Below, piece by piece: positions 34,409 through 45,613 of a stretch of DNA of 64,000 nucleotides. Origin of the DNA: Clavulina sp. PMI_390. Taxonomy: Eukaryota > Basidiomycota > Agaricomycetes > Cantharellales > Hydnaceae. The notes under the pieces are model-generated. The model saw nothing but the letters and a program-made list of their open reading frames with translations, was not told the DNA's origin and did no database searches. Where the stretch lies: positions 86,867 through 150,866 of the forward strand of contig WIDE01000059.1 of assembly GCA_015039315.1 (NCBI GenBank), read 5' to 3'. The translations under genes and the position numbers were made by a program. Numbering within the stretch: the first letter of the stretch is position 1; each line of letters starts with the position of its first letter.

Positions 34409-36093
34409 ATGCCTCCCACCAGCCAACAATGCCCACCTCAGGAACGGTTGTTCAGGCAAGGCAATATCTGTAATCACCGATATGTGAACATTACCCTTCC
34501 CGGCGAGCTTCTGGGAGAAATCTTCGTCCTGCTGTATGAAAGGGTGGAGCGAGATGGCGCATCATTTCGTGGTCTGACCACTTACAACACCAGCCTTACT
34601 CTCAGTCATGTGTGCCAACAATGGCGAAGAGTAACGTTCCATACCAGCAAACTTTGGCGCTATATCACATTAACCTCATTCGACCAGAAGGATCTTCTTT
34701 CTCTGTTTCTGTCCCATTCTGGCGAATATCGCACGCGCGTGCATCTACTCGCGTCATGCTTTTCTAGCCCTAACATGCCCACTAATAGGGCGAGGACCCT
34801 CAGCATTGACCATATCCATGCTCGCCAAATAAGAGCCTTGGAATTCGAGGATGACAAACTCATGGCCCTCATTCTCATACCTAGTGAGGCAAAGCCTTTG
34901 TTCCATCTTGACTCCCTTACTGTCCAGTTCCGTCTGAACGCCAGGAGCTCTCCAATCCCGGGGATCCTGATGCAGACAAGGAAGCTCATATTATCTCGAA
35001 TCCAGACAGCGTTACGCGTTGCACAACCTACCACCCCAGTTACCGATCTCTGTGTGAAAACAAGCGATCTTTTGGTCGTTGGAGAACTGATAAAGTCGCT
35101 CCGTTCAGAGCTCACATGCCTTGAGCTAGGTGGGATCACGGGTCGGAGAATCAAGCCCCCTTCACCACTGCTCCATTTAACCAGCCTTTCCCTGAGCCAC
35201 TGTATACCTCGCGTGTGGCCAGATATTTCCACGTCATTTCAATGCCCATCACTCTGTTCCCTTTCGGTGGCCATTTGCGACCGTCAGTTCCATCCCAAAC
35301 GCGGAGACCAAAGAGTCCTCCGTGATTTTATCACAAAACTGGTACGCATATCACAATCTCATCAACGACTGATTGCCAGAGCTAACGCCCGCTCCCTTTC
35401 CTTTCATAGTTACACCAATTCACAAATATCGACACTTTTCGCCTCATCATGACGTCTATGCATCGCGCAGCCGACATCTTGGAGAATCTTCAAGTTGGCA
35501 CAAACACATCGCTTGCTCCGCGCCTTGCAACTCTCGAAGTTCGTCGGCCGGATTTTCGAATCGACAGCTACTGCCAAATGTGTGAGCCCACACCCGAGAT
35601 CATCGCCCTGCGCCTTATCGAAACAGATTCCTCCTCTGATGAGGACGTCGATCCCGACGATGAGAGTGGGGATGAAGACGGTGACGACGAGGTGTCATCT
35701 TCTCATTCTCTGGCTCAAGGGGATAATCTACCTTCATCAGGAGGCGCTTTGGAGGAGGGATCGAATGAATCTGATGGATTCGATGGTTATGATTCTGATA
35801 GTTCTGATTCCGATTCTGACGCATACTCAAGCGCGGGCTCCGATGATGACCAGTTCTTTCCTCTCCCGAACATTGATTTCCCGGCCGGAATCGATCTCTC
35901 TTCTCCAATACTACCATCCGCGACCTATGGCATCCTTGAGCCTCGGATGAAGGGTCCGCTTGGTTGGGGGCTTGAAAACCTACTCAGCACAGTATGTTTC
36001 TCCCGCTCGCTTGTCGATCCTGAAAGCGAAATGTCATATGGAGAATGCGGCATTGACTTCAAAATCATTGAGGACGACCCTAATATGGGTTGA
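34409..36093 (+). CDS. F-box-like protein, tandem family subtype A, copy 3
   Basis: Exons 34409-35341 and 35410-36093, phase-0 intron, 538 residues. F-box-like LPGELLGEIFVLLYERVE and HVCQQWRRVTFH, LRR-like LTSLSLSHCIPRVW, exon-2 YCQMCEPTPE, the longest acidic Ser/Asp linker of the family and the tail LEPRMKGPLGWGLENL. The ATG used by copies 1 and 2 is out of frame here through a one-base difference; this copy must start at the ATG further upstream (34409), so its N-terminal dozen residues differ. Confidence 0.78.
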
Positions 36094-36288
36094 GCGACTC
36101 GTTCTCCACCTTCAGAATGCATGTACAACAGAATGCTACCAATCAAAGAAAATTTCCCCTTGTGGTGCACCAAAACGACTCGGATTCCATCCCTTGCAAT
36201 AAAATTCTGTATTATACAGCTATTCAAAAGAGAATGACCCCATGATCCAAGTAACGCCTGGATGCCATACGACAAGGAACATGACAAA

Positions 36289-38027
36289 CTAGTCATCCAG
36301 AACGACGAAATTGAGCACTTGGTTCCGATAGAGCTCAACGCGCGCATTATCCACGAGCGAGCGAGATAGGCGCAGGGTATTGAGTCCCAACTGTGGGGTA
36401 TTCAAGGGGTTATTTTTGTGAGCTGATTTCGCATTGAGGGTTGAAGGTCGTGCGAGCCATGGTTTGAGGGCGCTGTATACGAGAGAAGGGTAATGAGGGA
36501 AGGGGGAACGTATTGACATCTCGGGGATGAAGTCGGCATTGAGAGGATCTCGCTCTTCTTCTAGGATCTGCGAATCCTCTGTGTTGGGTGTATCTTCTTC
36601 CCCCAAGGGTGTCTGAGGCATTCCCAGATCAACAAACACTGGCTCATCTAGACTACTAGAACTCTCCTCACTATTGAGGGACCATGACGACTTATAGCCG
36701 AAAAGTTTTGCAAATGATGAAGAATAAGGCAATCGACGGCAATTTCTACATTGCTTGTCAACTCCCTCTGGGCGTCGGATCTCCAAGGTACGCAGGTGAG
36801 GGAGGGACATATTAAGATGTGAATAAGTGCCGGCAGCTCGTGATAGTGGGAGCGAGAGGGCGTTCCAGCCGGCGAGGAATAGCGAGAGGGTCTCGAGCGT
36901 AGGCATGGCATTCAGCTAGAACATATGTAGTGAGTAAAATGGTTACTTCGCAGGGAGAAATTGAAAACTCGCTAGTAAGGGTAGTATGGATGCAAAATTT
37001 GATTCAGGTGACAGCCACGACTTTGGCGCAAAGCTGCAGAATCGCAACCGGAGAGTTTGAAGATTCGGCAAGCTCAACACCGAAGTCATTCCGATCAGCG
37101 CATCCTCAGAGCTGTGGCTGATTGATAGTCTCACAAGGGATGGGAGGAGGAGATTGAACGTTGGAAGACTATCTGCCCTCCAGTTGGTTATTTCTAACAG
37201 CTCAAGCTCAGTGAGCTGAGAGGCAATTGATTGTATCAAGTGACTCGCAGGGCACAAGCCCCAATACTCCAATGAAAGCTCATTGATAGCGAATCCTTCA
37301 AGGGAGTAGGTCGAATCCTCCTTATGCCTCGTCAGTTCCGCCGAAATTGATATTTTATGAGGAAGGGGAAACAAGTTTCTCGCCTCCGGTAGATCTTGCC
37401 AGGCGACGAAGATGCTCTCGAGGCTGAAGGACGAGTTGGCTGCACCAGAAGTCGTGAGTGCTAAGACAGAGTCCCTCTGATGAAATTTGATTGTGCGAAT
37501 TTGTGGTGCGTCGATATCGGTGATGGGGATACAGGCATGTGGCCAGTGGCCGGATTGAATGGCTTTGGGTGGATGAAAGCGGCCAATAGTGAGACAAAGG
37601 CGATATCCTCGAGAACTTGCTGCGAAGAGCGGGAGGAGTGGGGTTTGGAGAGGGAATGAAAGCTTGAGCTCTTGCCAAAGTTCACTTCTCTGTTGTGCAA
37701 CAGCGCGCATTCGACGGCACACATGGCTTAGCCATAATCCGGTCTCCCAAGCCTCAGGCCCATCATATGAGTCCTCTTCTTGGTAGCGCAGACGATGATG
37801 GTAGACGAGTACGAATATCTCGCTCAGGATTTCGTCCGGTAAGCGGAGGAACGCGTTCGTAACTTGCTGCACAGCAGCCCGTTTCTGAGTAAGTTTAGCT
37901 AAGAGCAGAGATGTAGCTTTGTGGATTATCTCGACAGCTTCAATGCTATCGTCAAGGTCATTCACGATGGCGGCGACTCGTTCGCGAGTTTGTTGCTTTC
38001 TCATGAAGCTGAGCCCAGACAGACTTG
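36289..38027 (-). pseudogene. F-box-like protein, subtype B, copy 1 (5' end lost at a TIR element)
   Basis: Minus-strand relative of the cluster. Exon 38027-36973 holds a short coiled-coil-like helix (RVAAIVNDLDDSIEAVEII), the F-box-like LRLPDEILSEIFVLVYHH with SHVCRRMRAVA, and LRR-like strands. A second exon 36915-36289 follows (TLSLFLAGWNAL, LEIRRPEGVDKQCRNC, an acidic Ser linker, LRLSRSLVDNARVELY, ending in DD). The reading frame is open through the coding part, but sequence homologous to its N-terminus stops at 38027, exactly where the inverted-repeat element begins; the missing first 30-odd codons exist in diverged form at 39268-39515. The intron donor is GC (GCGAGT) where subtype B copy 2 has GT. 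Interrupted gene, or an assembly mixture of two haplotypes. Confidence 0.7.
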
Positions 38028-39231
38028 GTCCCCGACAAAACGAAGTTGGAGGGTTTTGTGGTGAATCCCTTCAATTCAGTAAACTTTTTCACAATCTGCG
38101 ACCGAGTCTCTAACGGCGCTTAAATTTTGTCTGCCTCTGTGTCCGCCTATTCCTATACTATTTCATGTATCGAATGCGCATATAGGCACTATTTAACCTG
38201 ATCTACTGCATTATATGGCTCAAATGCGAGCCAACCCAGTAAACCTGCGACCTTTTGACTGCTGTGTCTCGGTTGGTCCCGAGCCAGGCTGTGGAAATTA
38301 AATCGTGACCACGCATGGTCACAACTTCTTGCTCTCGTTCTTGCGATGCTCGACGTTGACAGAGCTTAACAACTTGAGATAAAATGGTAGCCTGTCTGCA
38401 GGAGCTAACTATAGGGATCCCATTCTGTCTGACGCGCAATTCCTTTAACTCTTGTGGTCACTTCCTAGCTCCTAGTCTGTTGACAGACGACAGCTAACCA
38501 GGAGGGGCGATCTATCCACGGTTCTCTGTCGCTCCTACCACGCTAGTTCCAGGGTCCCATTGTTTCATACTGTATCTCGCACGCTCGCACGCATCTCGTC
38601 AAGGCACTGCTATGCCACCATGGCGCAAGTCACCCTGCTAGCGCGTCGAGTGATTCAATTCGCAATAATCTGCCACTGAGACCACTGGAATCAAACACAT
38701 TAATCTGGTGGTATACGCGGGTTGCACTGCTGAAGACGGAAAGGAGTACCGGGAGGAGAGTAGCAGAGGACGGCCGGCAGCACTCCATCGGATATTTAAG
38801 ATGCGTTTCAGGTATATACTGTGGCATGGGCCATCTCCACTGTCGTTGAGCCTTATTACTCCTTATCCGTCAGTATGAGCTGCCATTTTGCGCATACGCT
38901 TTAGCCCGCGTCGTTCAGCATGGTTTCTTGTATCGTCCCACCCAGCTCTTTGCGGTCTTGCTCTTCGTGTGTTTTTTGCCCTGCGATCGTATCAAATTTC
39001 ACTTCCCTTTACACCTATCTCCGTCCATACTTGAAAATACTTTACGCTCTCATACTAGTATAGGACCGACAGCCGTTGCTCTCCAGGCCCGAGTTGTGTC
39101 TTGTTATTGGTAGACAAGATTGAAAATTCAATAGTATTTGTTAGCATCTCCACACATTCTGATTGAACGCCTTTCATGATTTCTTGTGATCAGCGCCGTG
39201 GTCCGTTTAGTTGTTGTGTTTTGTCGGGGAC
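38028..39231. mobile_element. Non-autonomous DNA element with 14-bp terminal inverted repeats
   Basis: The segment starts with GTCCCCGACAAAAC (38028-38041) and ends with its exact inverse complement GTTTTGTCGGGGAC (39218-39231). Between them are 1.2 kb without an open frame longer than about 78 codons. The left boundary falls precisely where homology to the F-box gene stops; the right boundary touches the run of N. This is what a MITE-like or transposase-less cut-and-paste element inserted in the gene would look like. The target-site duplication cannot be judged because the right flank is hidden in the gap. Confidence 0.65.
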
Positions 39232-39267
39232 NNNNNNNNNNNNNNNNNNNNNNNNNNNNNNNNNNNN
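39232..39267. other. Assembly gap (36 N)
   Basis: Thirty-six unknown bases sit directly after the right inverted repeat of the element and directly before sequence that repeats 75 bases of the left flank (37955-38029). The true size of the gap is unknown. Confidence 0.95.
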
Positions 39268-39515
39268 AGGTCATTCACGATGGCGGCGACTCGTTCGCGA
39301 GTTTGTTGTTTTCTCATAGAGCTTAGCCCGGACAAACTTGGTGGCAAATCATCGTAGCGAGGACATTCGAAGGTGTCCACAAGTGAATACACCGCCGCTT
39401 GGGCTCCTGAGGCGTCGAGAAGGGCCACCATTGTTTCTTGAAGGTTTAGAAGCAAAGGGTTGAGTCCAAAAGTTGGAGATTCGGACATGGTGACCCGGGG
39501 GCTCGTGCCTGTCAC
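39268..39515 (-). pseudogene. F-box-like protein, subtype B: N-terminal fragment beside the gap
   Basis: Open frame starting at 39515 (MTGTSPRVTMSESP...), continuing through TMVALLDASGAQAAVYSL and RKQQTRERVAAIVND into the N run. It supplies the N-terminal part missing from the gene at 36289-38027 and overlaps it by 75 bases with six mismatches. Subtype B copy 2 starts at the MVALL equivalent, so the true start could be that internal Met. Taken together the two pieces look like one gene split by the element, seen from two slightly different alleles. Confidence 0.65.
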
Positions 39516-39909
39516 TGGAATGCGACCGGCGACGCCTCAACTCACTCCATGCCTGCTGAAGGACTTGGGCGGCTAGTGGTCTCCCGACTCTTTCTATGCC
39601 TTTGAATGTATGTAGCCATTAGGTTGTTACAAACCAAGCAAAATCTACTTAAGGTATCGGGCCAGCCAGCACTCGAATTCCATCCGTGTGCGATGACTAT
39701 TTGCATTATCTAGGTAGCCAAAAGGGACCGACTACCATGAGTTATGTAAGATGGGCATGTCATAAGATGAGGAGTTTCGAGGGACTAGTCACACCGCCGA
39801 GAAGAATAAAAACGGTCACCAAAAAAAAAGTTGGTGGACAGACGCCGTGACCTGTCAGCCACACCTAGGTGACCTGTGTCTGTCTGTCACTGATCTGCCA
39901 TCCCAAACC
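39516..39909. other. Intergenic: divergent promoters of subtype B fragment and copy A4
   Basis: No gene; the two flanking F-box genes are divergent here, so this should carry both promoters. Confidence 0.5.
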
Positions 39910-41443
39910 ATGCCTGCTGATGTCGGATCTGAGATTGAAGTCAATGCCAACGTTCGACTTTCCACAAACACGACCCTTCCAAATGAGCTTCTAGGGGATA
40001 TTTTTATCCTGCTGTACGAGACAGTGGAGGGAGAGGACCCACTGAGATCAACTGCTGATCTTACGAGCCTTACTCTCAGTCATGTATGCCAACAATGGCG
40101 AAGGGTTTCGATTCATATCAGCAAACTCTGGAGCTTGTTCTCGGTGCACTCACTCGACCAAAAAGAACTCTTTTTTCTCTTCCTATCCCGTTCTGGCGAG
40201 TGCCGAACGCATGTGCGCATGCTCGCTTCATGCATTACCGGCCCCAAGGATACGACGCTCATTATCAGACCAGTTCACGCCTTCCAGATTCGATCACTGA
40301 CATTCGACCATGCCGCCCTCATCCCTTTCGTTCTCGTGTCCCCAGAAGCGCGTTCTTCACTCCATCTTGACTCCCTCAGTATACAATTTAGCTCCCATCA
40401 CCAGGGTCCTCCGATCCCAAACATCTTTATGCAGACAAAAAGGCTCATATTGTCTCGGATGAATACACTGGCACGCATCGAGCAGCCTGCCACCCCGATC
40501 ACTGATCTGTGTCTGGAAACCACCGACCTTTCCTTGGTCGCCAAACTTGTCAAGTTACCCTACTTCGAGATCACCACTCTTGAACTACGCGGAATCACGG
40601 GCTGGAGGATAGAACCTCCTACCCTACTATCTCATTTGACTAGCCTTTCTCTGCACCACTGCATGCCCTGGATGTGGCAGGATCTTCCTGGTTCATTTCG
40701 GTGCCCATCACTTCGCTCCCTTTCGGTGAACATCTGCGACCGTAACTTCGATCCAGTGCCTGGAGAGCACAGGTTTGTCCGAGACTTTGTGTCACAATTG
40801 GTGTGGCTATATCAATCTTGCTTTTGGAATACACCTTCATTCCTTTTCCCTTTGGCAGTTACATGAATTCCCGAGCGTTGACTCCCTCCACCTCAGCATG
40901 AGTTCCATGCATCGACTGACCGACATCTTAGGCATTCTCAAGGTCGGGATGTCTGATGCAGGCACCACGCTTGCTCCACGCCTCACACTTCTCGAAGCAC
41001 GTTCCACAAACTATTGCGTTGATGGTTACTGCGAAGTCTGTGATCCCACACGTGTTGTCACACATTCGTGGTCCGACATTGATTCCGACGATGATGACGG
41101 CGGCGTAGAGGCTTCGTCTCGATCTGCCCTCGAGGGAGAGAATCCACCCTTGCCAGGAGATGCTTCTGATGTGCCAATCGATTCGAGTGTTGGTTCGGAT
41201 TCGTCAAGCAATCACTCCGCTGATGAGAATTCAGCTACCCTATCAGAGGGCGGTATCCCCACTCCAGCCCTCCCGTCCACGATTTATGGCATCCTGGAGC
41301 CCCGAATGAAAGGCCCGCTGAGCTTGGGTCTCGAAAGGTCGTTTACAAAGCTGTGTATCTCCCGATTGCTCATTGATCCTGAAAGCGAAGCGGCATACAG
41401 GGGATGTGGCATCAAGCTCGATATTATTGAAGATAGCCTTTGA
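39910..41443 (+). CDS. F-box-like protein, tandem family subtype A, copy 4
   Basis: Exons 39910-40800 and 40859-41443, phase-0 intron of 58 nt, 491 residues. F-box-like LPNELLGDIFILLYETVE and HVCQQWRRVSIH, LRR-like LTSLSLHHCMPWMW, exon-2 YCEVCDPT (the usual EPTPE is changed), a shorter acidic linker and the tail LEPRMKGPLSLGLERS. No disruption is visible. The frame is open upstream to 39847 but the ATG at 39910 (MPADVGSE) fits the family length. Confidence 0.78.
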
Positions 41444-41619
41444 CATATCTGAGCGGCTGATTGGTCAGCCGCCAACAACAACTTGTTCTATAATCCGGAA
41501 CACATCTATGATATAGCGCTACAAGGATTCATAATGTGTGTGATCCAGCTCTTTGACAAGGCTATGGCTATATGGTCTAAGAAACGTGCGCATACCATCA
41601 GCCGAGAATCATAAATGGA

Positions 41620-43465
41620 CTAGTCATTAAGAACGATGAAATTGAGAAGTCGATCCCTGTAGAGCGCGGCACGCTTATCATCAACAAGTGAGCGAGATAT
41701 GCGAAGAGTATCGAGGCATATCCGTGGGCTATCTGGGGCACGACCTTGGTGAGCTGATCTTGCACCAAGACTTGACAGTTGCGGAAGCCACGCGCTGAGG
41801 CCAGCATAGACGAGAGTAGGAAAATAAGGATCAGGGAGGCTTCTCGTTTCCCAGCTAACAAAGTCGGCAATAAGGCGATCTTTTGCGTCTTCTGGTAGAC
41901 CGAAGGATCCAGAATCGTAATCATTTTCCACCTCCCAAACTGTAAGCGTTTCGTCAGAAGGATCAACATGACAATCATTGCCGCCATGAATCTGGATTAT
42001 CAATGTGTTCGTCGCTGCAATGATATGAACCAACAATTATGTTCTCACCATTAGGTAGCAGCAGCTCAGCGTCGGAAGGTAACTGGAAACAGATCCCACA
42101 CCCGCGATCTGCCCCATTCGGACGTCGTATCTCCAAAGTACGCAAATGGGGGAGGGAAATGTTGAGAGAAGAATTGACGCAAAGAGTTTGCGATAGGGAG
42201 AACGAAAGGCCGTTCCAGTGTGCCAGGACCAGCGAGAGGGATTCGAGAGCTGGCATGGCATTGAGCTAGAGCGCCTCCAATCAGCATACACTATCGCTTT
42301 GAAGAGACAGCCCAAAGCTTACCAATAAAGGAAGAGCAGCCACAAAATCGATTTCACGTTCGGAGCGGGACTGTGGCTCAAAACCGCAGAATCGCAACTC
42401 GAGAGCACAAAGATTGGGAAAACTCCATATCGACACCAGTTCTCTTAGTGATTTTTCAAAAGTGTGTGTGATGGAGAGCTTTTTGAGAGATGGAAGGATA
42501 ATCTCGGATGCGGGTAGCCTATCCGTAGGCCAGCCAATCAGTTCTGACAATTCAAGCTCAGTCAGCTTGGAGGCGATAGGGTTCACCAGGTGACTTGTCA
42601 AGCTCAGGTCCCAATAATCGAACGAGAGCTCCTGCACATCGGATTCTACTAGGGGGTATGTCGAATGCTCTCCATAGAATGTTAGCTCCCTCGGAAATGA
42701 TATTTTGCGAGGGAGTGGGAATAACTCGCTCACGCGCGCGAGGTCGTCCTGGTTGATATAGATCCCCTCGAGCTTTAACGATGCTTTGGCCTCGTTCGAA
42801 ATTGCAAGTGCTGACAAAGTGTCCTCCGAGCCAAACCAAATTGTGCGGATTTGTGGCGCGTCAATATTTGTGATCGGGATGGATGCTTCCGGCCAATAGT
42901 CATATTCAGACGCCCCGGGCTCAGAAAAGTGGCCAATAGTGAGGCGAAGGCGGTGTCCTTTGGATGCTGCCGCGAATAGAGAGAGGAGAGGGGCTTGTAG
43001 GGGGAATGAGAGCTTGAGTTCTTGCCAAAGCTGACTTTTTTGCAAGGCAACTGCTCGCATCCTTTGACAGACATGGCTGATCCATAGCACCATAGTCCAG
43101 GCCTCGGGCTCCGCATATACCCCTTCATCGGGATACAGATGATGAAGATAGACAATCACGAATATCTCGCTCAGGGTTTCGTCAGGCAAGCAGAGGAATG
43201 TATTGGTCACTTGCTGCACGGTGGCTCTTTTCTGAGTGAGTTTTCCAAGAAGGAGTTGTGTGGATCTCTGGATCGTCTCGACAGCTTCGATGGTCTCGTC
43301 AAGATCATTCAAGATCTCCGTCACCCGTTCTCGGGTCTGTTGCTTCCCAATGGAGTTCAACCCCAACAGGCCCGATGGGAGATCGTCATAACGAGGAAGT
43401 TCAAACGTATCCAATAGCGACTGAACTGCAGCCTGAGCCTCGGAGGCGTCGAGAAGAGCCACCAT
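41620..43465 (-). CDS. F-box-like protein, subtype B, copy 2 (full length)
   Basis: Exons 43465-42323, 42265-42049 and 42014-41620; 584 residues with phases that close. N-terminal segment MVALLDASEAQAAVQSLL, a helix of about residues 45-85, F-box-like LCLPDETLSEIFVIVYLHH (about 90-105) with SHVCQRMRAVA, then LRR-like strands. After a GTAAGC...TAG intron comes LESLSLVLAHWNGLSF, LEIRRPNGADRGCGIC, a variable acidic part, and LRISRSLVDDKRAALY to the end. The second intron (42048-42015) would be only 34 nt, although it has GTGAGA and TTGCAG ends and restores the frame; a frameshift is the alternative. Its neighbours A4 and A5 are on the other strand: tail-to-tail with A4, head-to-head with A5 (101 bp between ATGs). 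Confidence 0.75.
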
Positions 43466-43566
43466 TGATTCTTGAATGTTGAGAAGTGGAAGTCAAAAGT
43501 TCACAGGGTATCTGGTGAGGTGACTCTGTGACTGTCACAAACGAGTTCTGGTTGGATTTTACATCC

Positions 43567-45162
43567 ATGATGCAGAGTGACACCAACTCTGACCCTTCTA
43601 CGAATTTAATGCTTCCCGACGAGCTTCTAGGAGAGGTTTTCGTACTCTTGTATAACGCGATTGAGGTGGAGCGCCCAGTTAGCGTTACCACTTATCTCAC
43701 TAGCCTCGCTCTCAACCATGTGTGCCAGCAATGGCGCAGGGTGGCAATCCATACCAGCATACTCTGGAGTTTTCTTGAGTTACACTCATTTAACCAACAG
43801 GATCTTCTTTCAACGTTCTTATGTCGTTCCGGCGACTGCAGAACTCGTGTGCGACTGCTCGTGTCATGCTATCACAGTTCCGCGATCTCGACAGCTGGCG
43901 CGAACGCGATCACCATCAATTCTTCACAAGCTCCCCAAATCAAAGCGCTGGAATTTGAAGACGATGGGCTCATGTCGCACGTCCTTGTATCTCCAGAAGC
44001 AAGCCGCCTTCTGGAGCTCGATTCGCTCAGTGTCCAATTCGACTCTGACCACTGGAGTACTCCGATCCCAAAGCGTTTCATGCAAACTCGCAAGCTAGTG
44101 GTATCTCGTATACCTATGATGACACGCCCAGAGCAAGGCTCAGAATGCGCCGTCACAGAGCTTTGCGTGAAAGAAAGTCATATCTGGCGGGTGGGCAGTT
44201 TGGTAAAATCTCTCAACTGCAATATCACTACGTTAGAGCTGCAGGGGTGTCTAGAGGGAATTGACTCGCCTGTTCCCTTACCCAACTTGACCAGCCTCTC
44301 TCTGAACCACTGGGGACCGCGGGCCTGGCAGGATCTTCCCAGTACATTCAAATGCCTGTCGCTCCGCTCACTTTCGGTACACATATGCGACCGTAAATTT
44401 CACCCAAGGCGCTCAGATCAAATACTTTTTCGGCGCTTTATAACACATTTTGTACGGCTCTCTCGACTCCATCACAGATTCCTGTCATCGACTAACAGCG
44501 ATCTACTCTTTTCATAGTTACACAATTTCACCAAGATTGAGTCTCTTCGTCTCATAATGAGCTCCGTACATCGACTAGCCGATCTCTTGGAAATCCTCAA
44601 AACCGGGACGTCTGACACAGGTGCATCTCTTGCGCCACGGCTCGCATTTCTCGAAGCCCGCCGCCCAGACATTTATCTCGATGGCTATTGCGAAGCTTGC
44701 GAGCCCACACCCGAGGATACTGCCCTCCGCCTCATTGAAACAGACTCATCATCTGACGAGGACTTTACTCTCGATGAGACTGATGGCGATGAGGAATCAC
44801 CGTCTGAATCCCTCTCTCGCCTAGAAGAGCTGTCCTTCTCAGGAGGTTCTTCCGGGGAGCCGTCAGATGACTCTGATTCTGATTCTGACACCTATTCGAG
44901 TACGCTCTCCGCTGACGATTTATTCATTGCCCGAGCAGACCCCGGTCTCCCCGCCGGAATCGATTTCTCTTGCCCCGTCATTCCATCTGCAATTTATGAT
45001 ATACTGGAGCCTCGAATAAAAAGCCCCCTTGGTTGGGGACTCGAAAGGTTACTTGCGACAGTCTACATCTCCTGCTCGCTCGTTGATGCCGAAAGTGAAG
45101 CAAAGTATAGGGCATGTGGGATCAACCTTAAAATTATCGAGGACGGTCCTAATCCGGGTTGA
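43567..45162 (+). CDS. F-box-like protein, tandem family subtype A, copy 5
   Basis: Exons 43567-44451 and 44518-45162, phase-0 intron, 509 residues (the ATG at 43567 or the next one at 43570). F-box-like LPDELLGEVFVLLYNAIE and HVCQQWRRVAIH, LRR-like LTSLSLNHWGPRAW, exon-2 YCEACEPTPE, an acidic Ser linker and the tail LEPRIKSPLGWGLERL. It is divergent from subtype B copy 2 with barely 100 bp between start codons, so the two probably share a promoter. Confidence 0.78.
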
Positions 45163-45613
45163 TTGGCTTCACCAGTCGGCGGACGATAAGCCCCCCTCCG
45201 CCGTTTGAACACATGCGAACCAAGCGACAGGAGTCAGAAGTCGCACCAAATTTGGCTTGCCATAGCAATCTAGTTTATTGAGCTAATTAGGAAAGGTTCT
45301 AGCCCCGATCAGCCGTCGAATATGCACGGGCCATTATACGTACTACACATTTGGTAGCTGCGAACACCTAGGTTTTTGGGGAGGTTAGCACGATGGGCGG
45401 GCTGAGGATCACCCCCAGATTGACTGAGGGCTCAATAACGAAAAATGAAATGGGCCGATGAAACAGATGATGATCCACATAAACAGGGTTCAGGGCGGGA
45501 ATGAATGGGCTGAACATGTGTCTCGGTCCCGACGAGTTCTACCGCGCACAACAAACCAATAATCGATATCGCACGGCCCCACTTCCACCCTCTCCCCCCA
45601 CTCTTTGCCCAGT
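45163..45613. other. Spacer between F-box copies A5 and A6
   Basis: No gene or repeat recognised. Confidence 0.5.
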
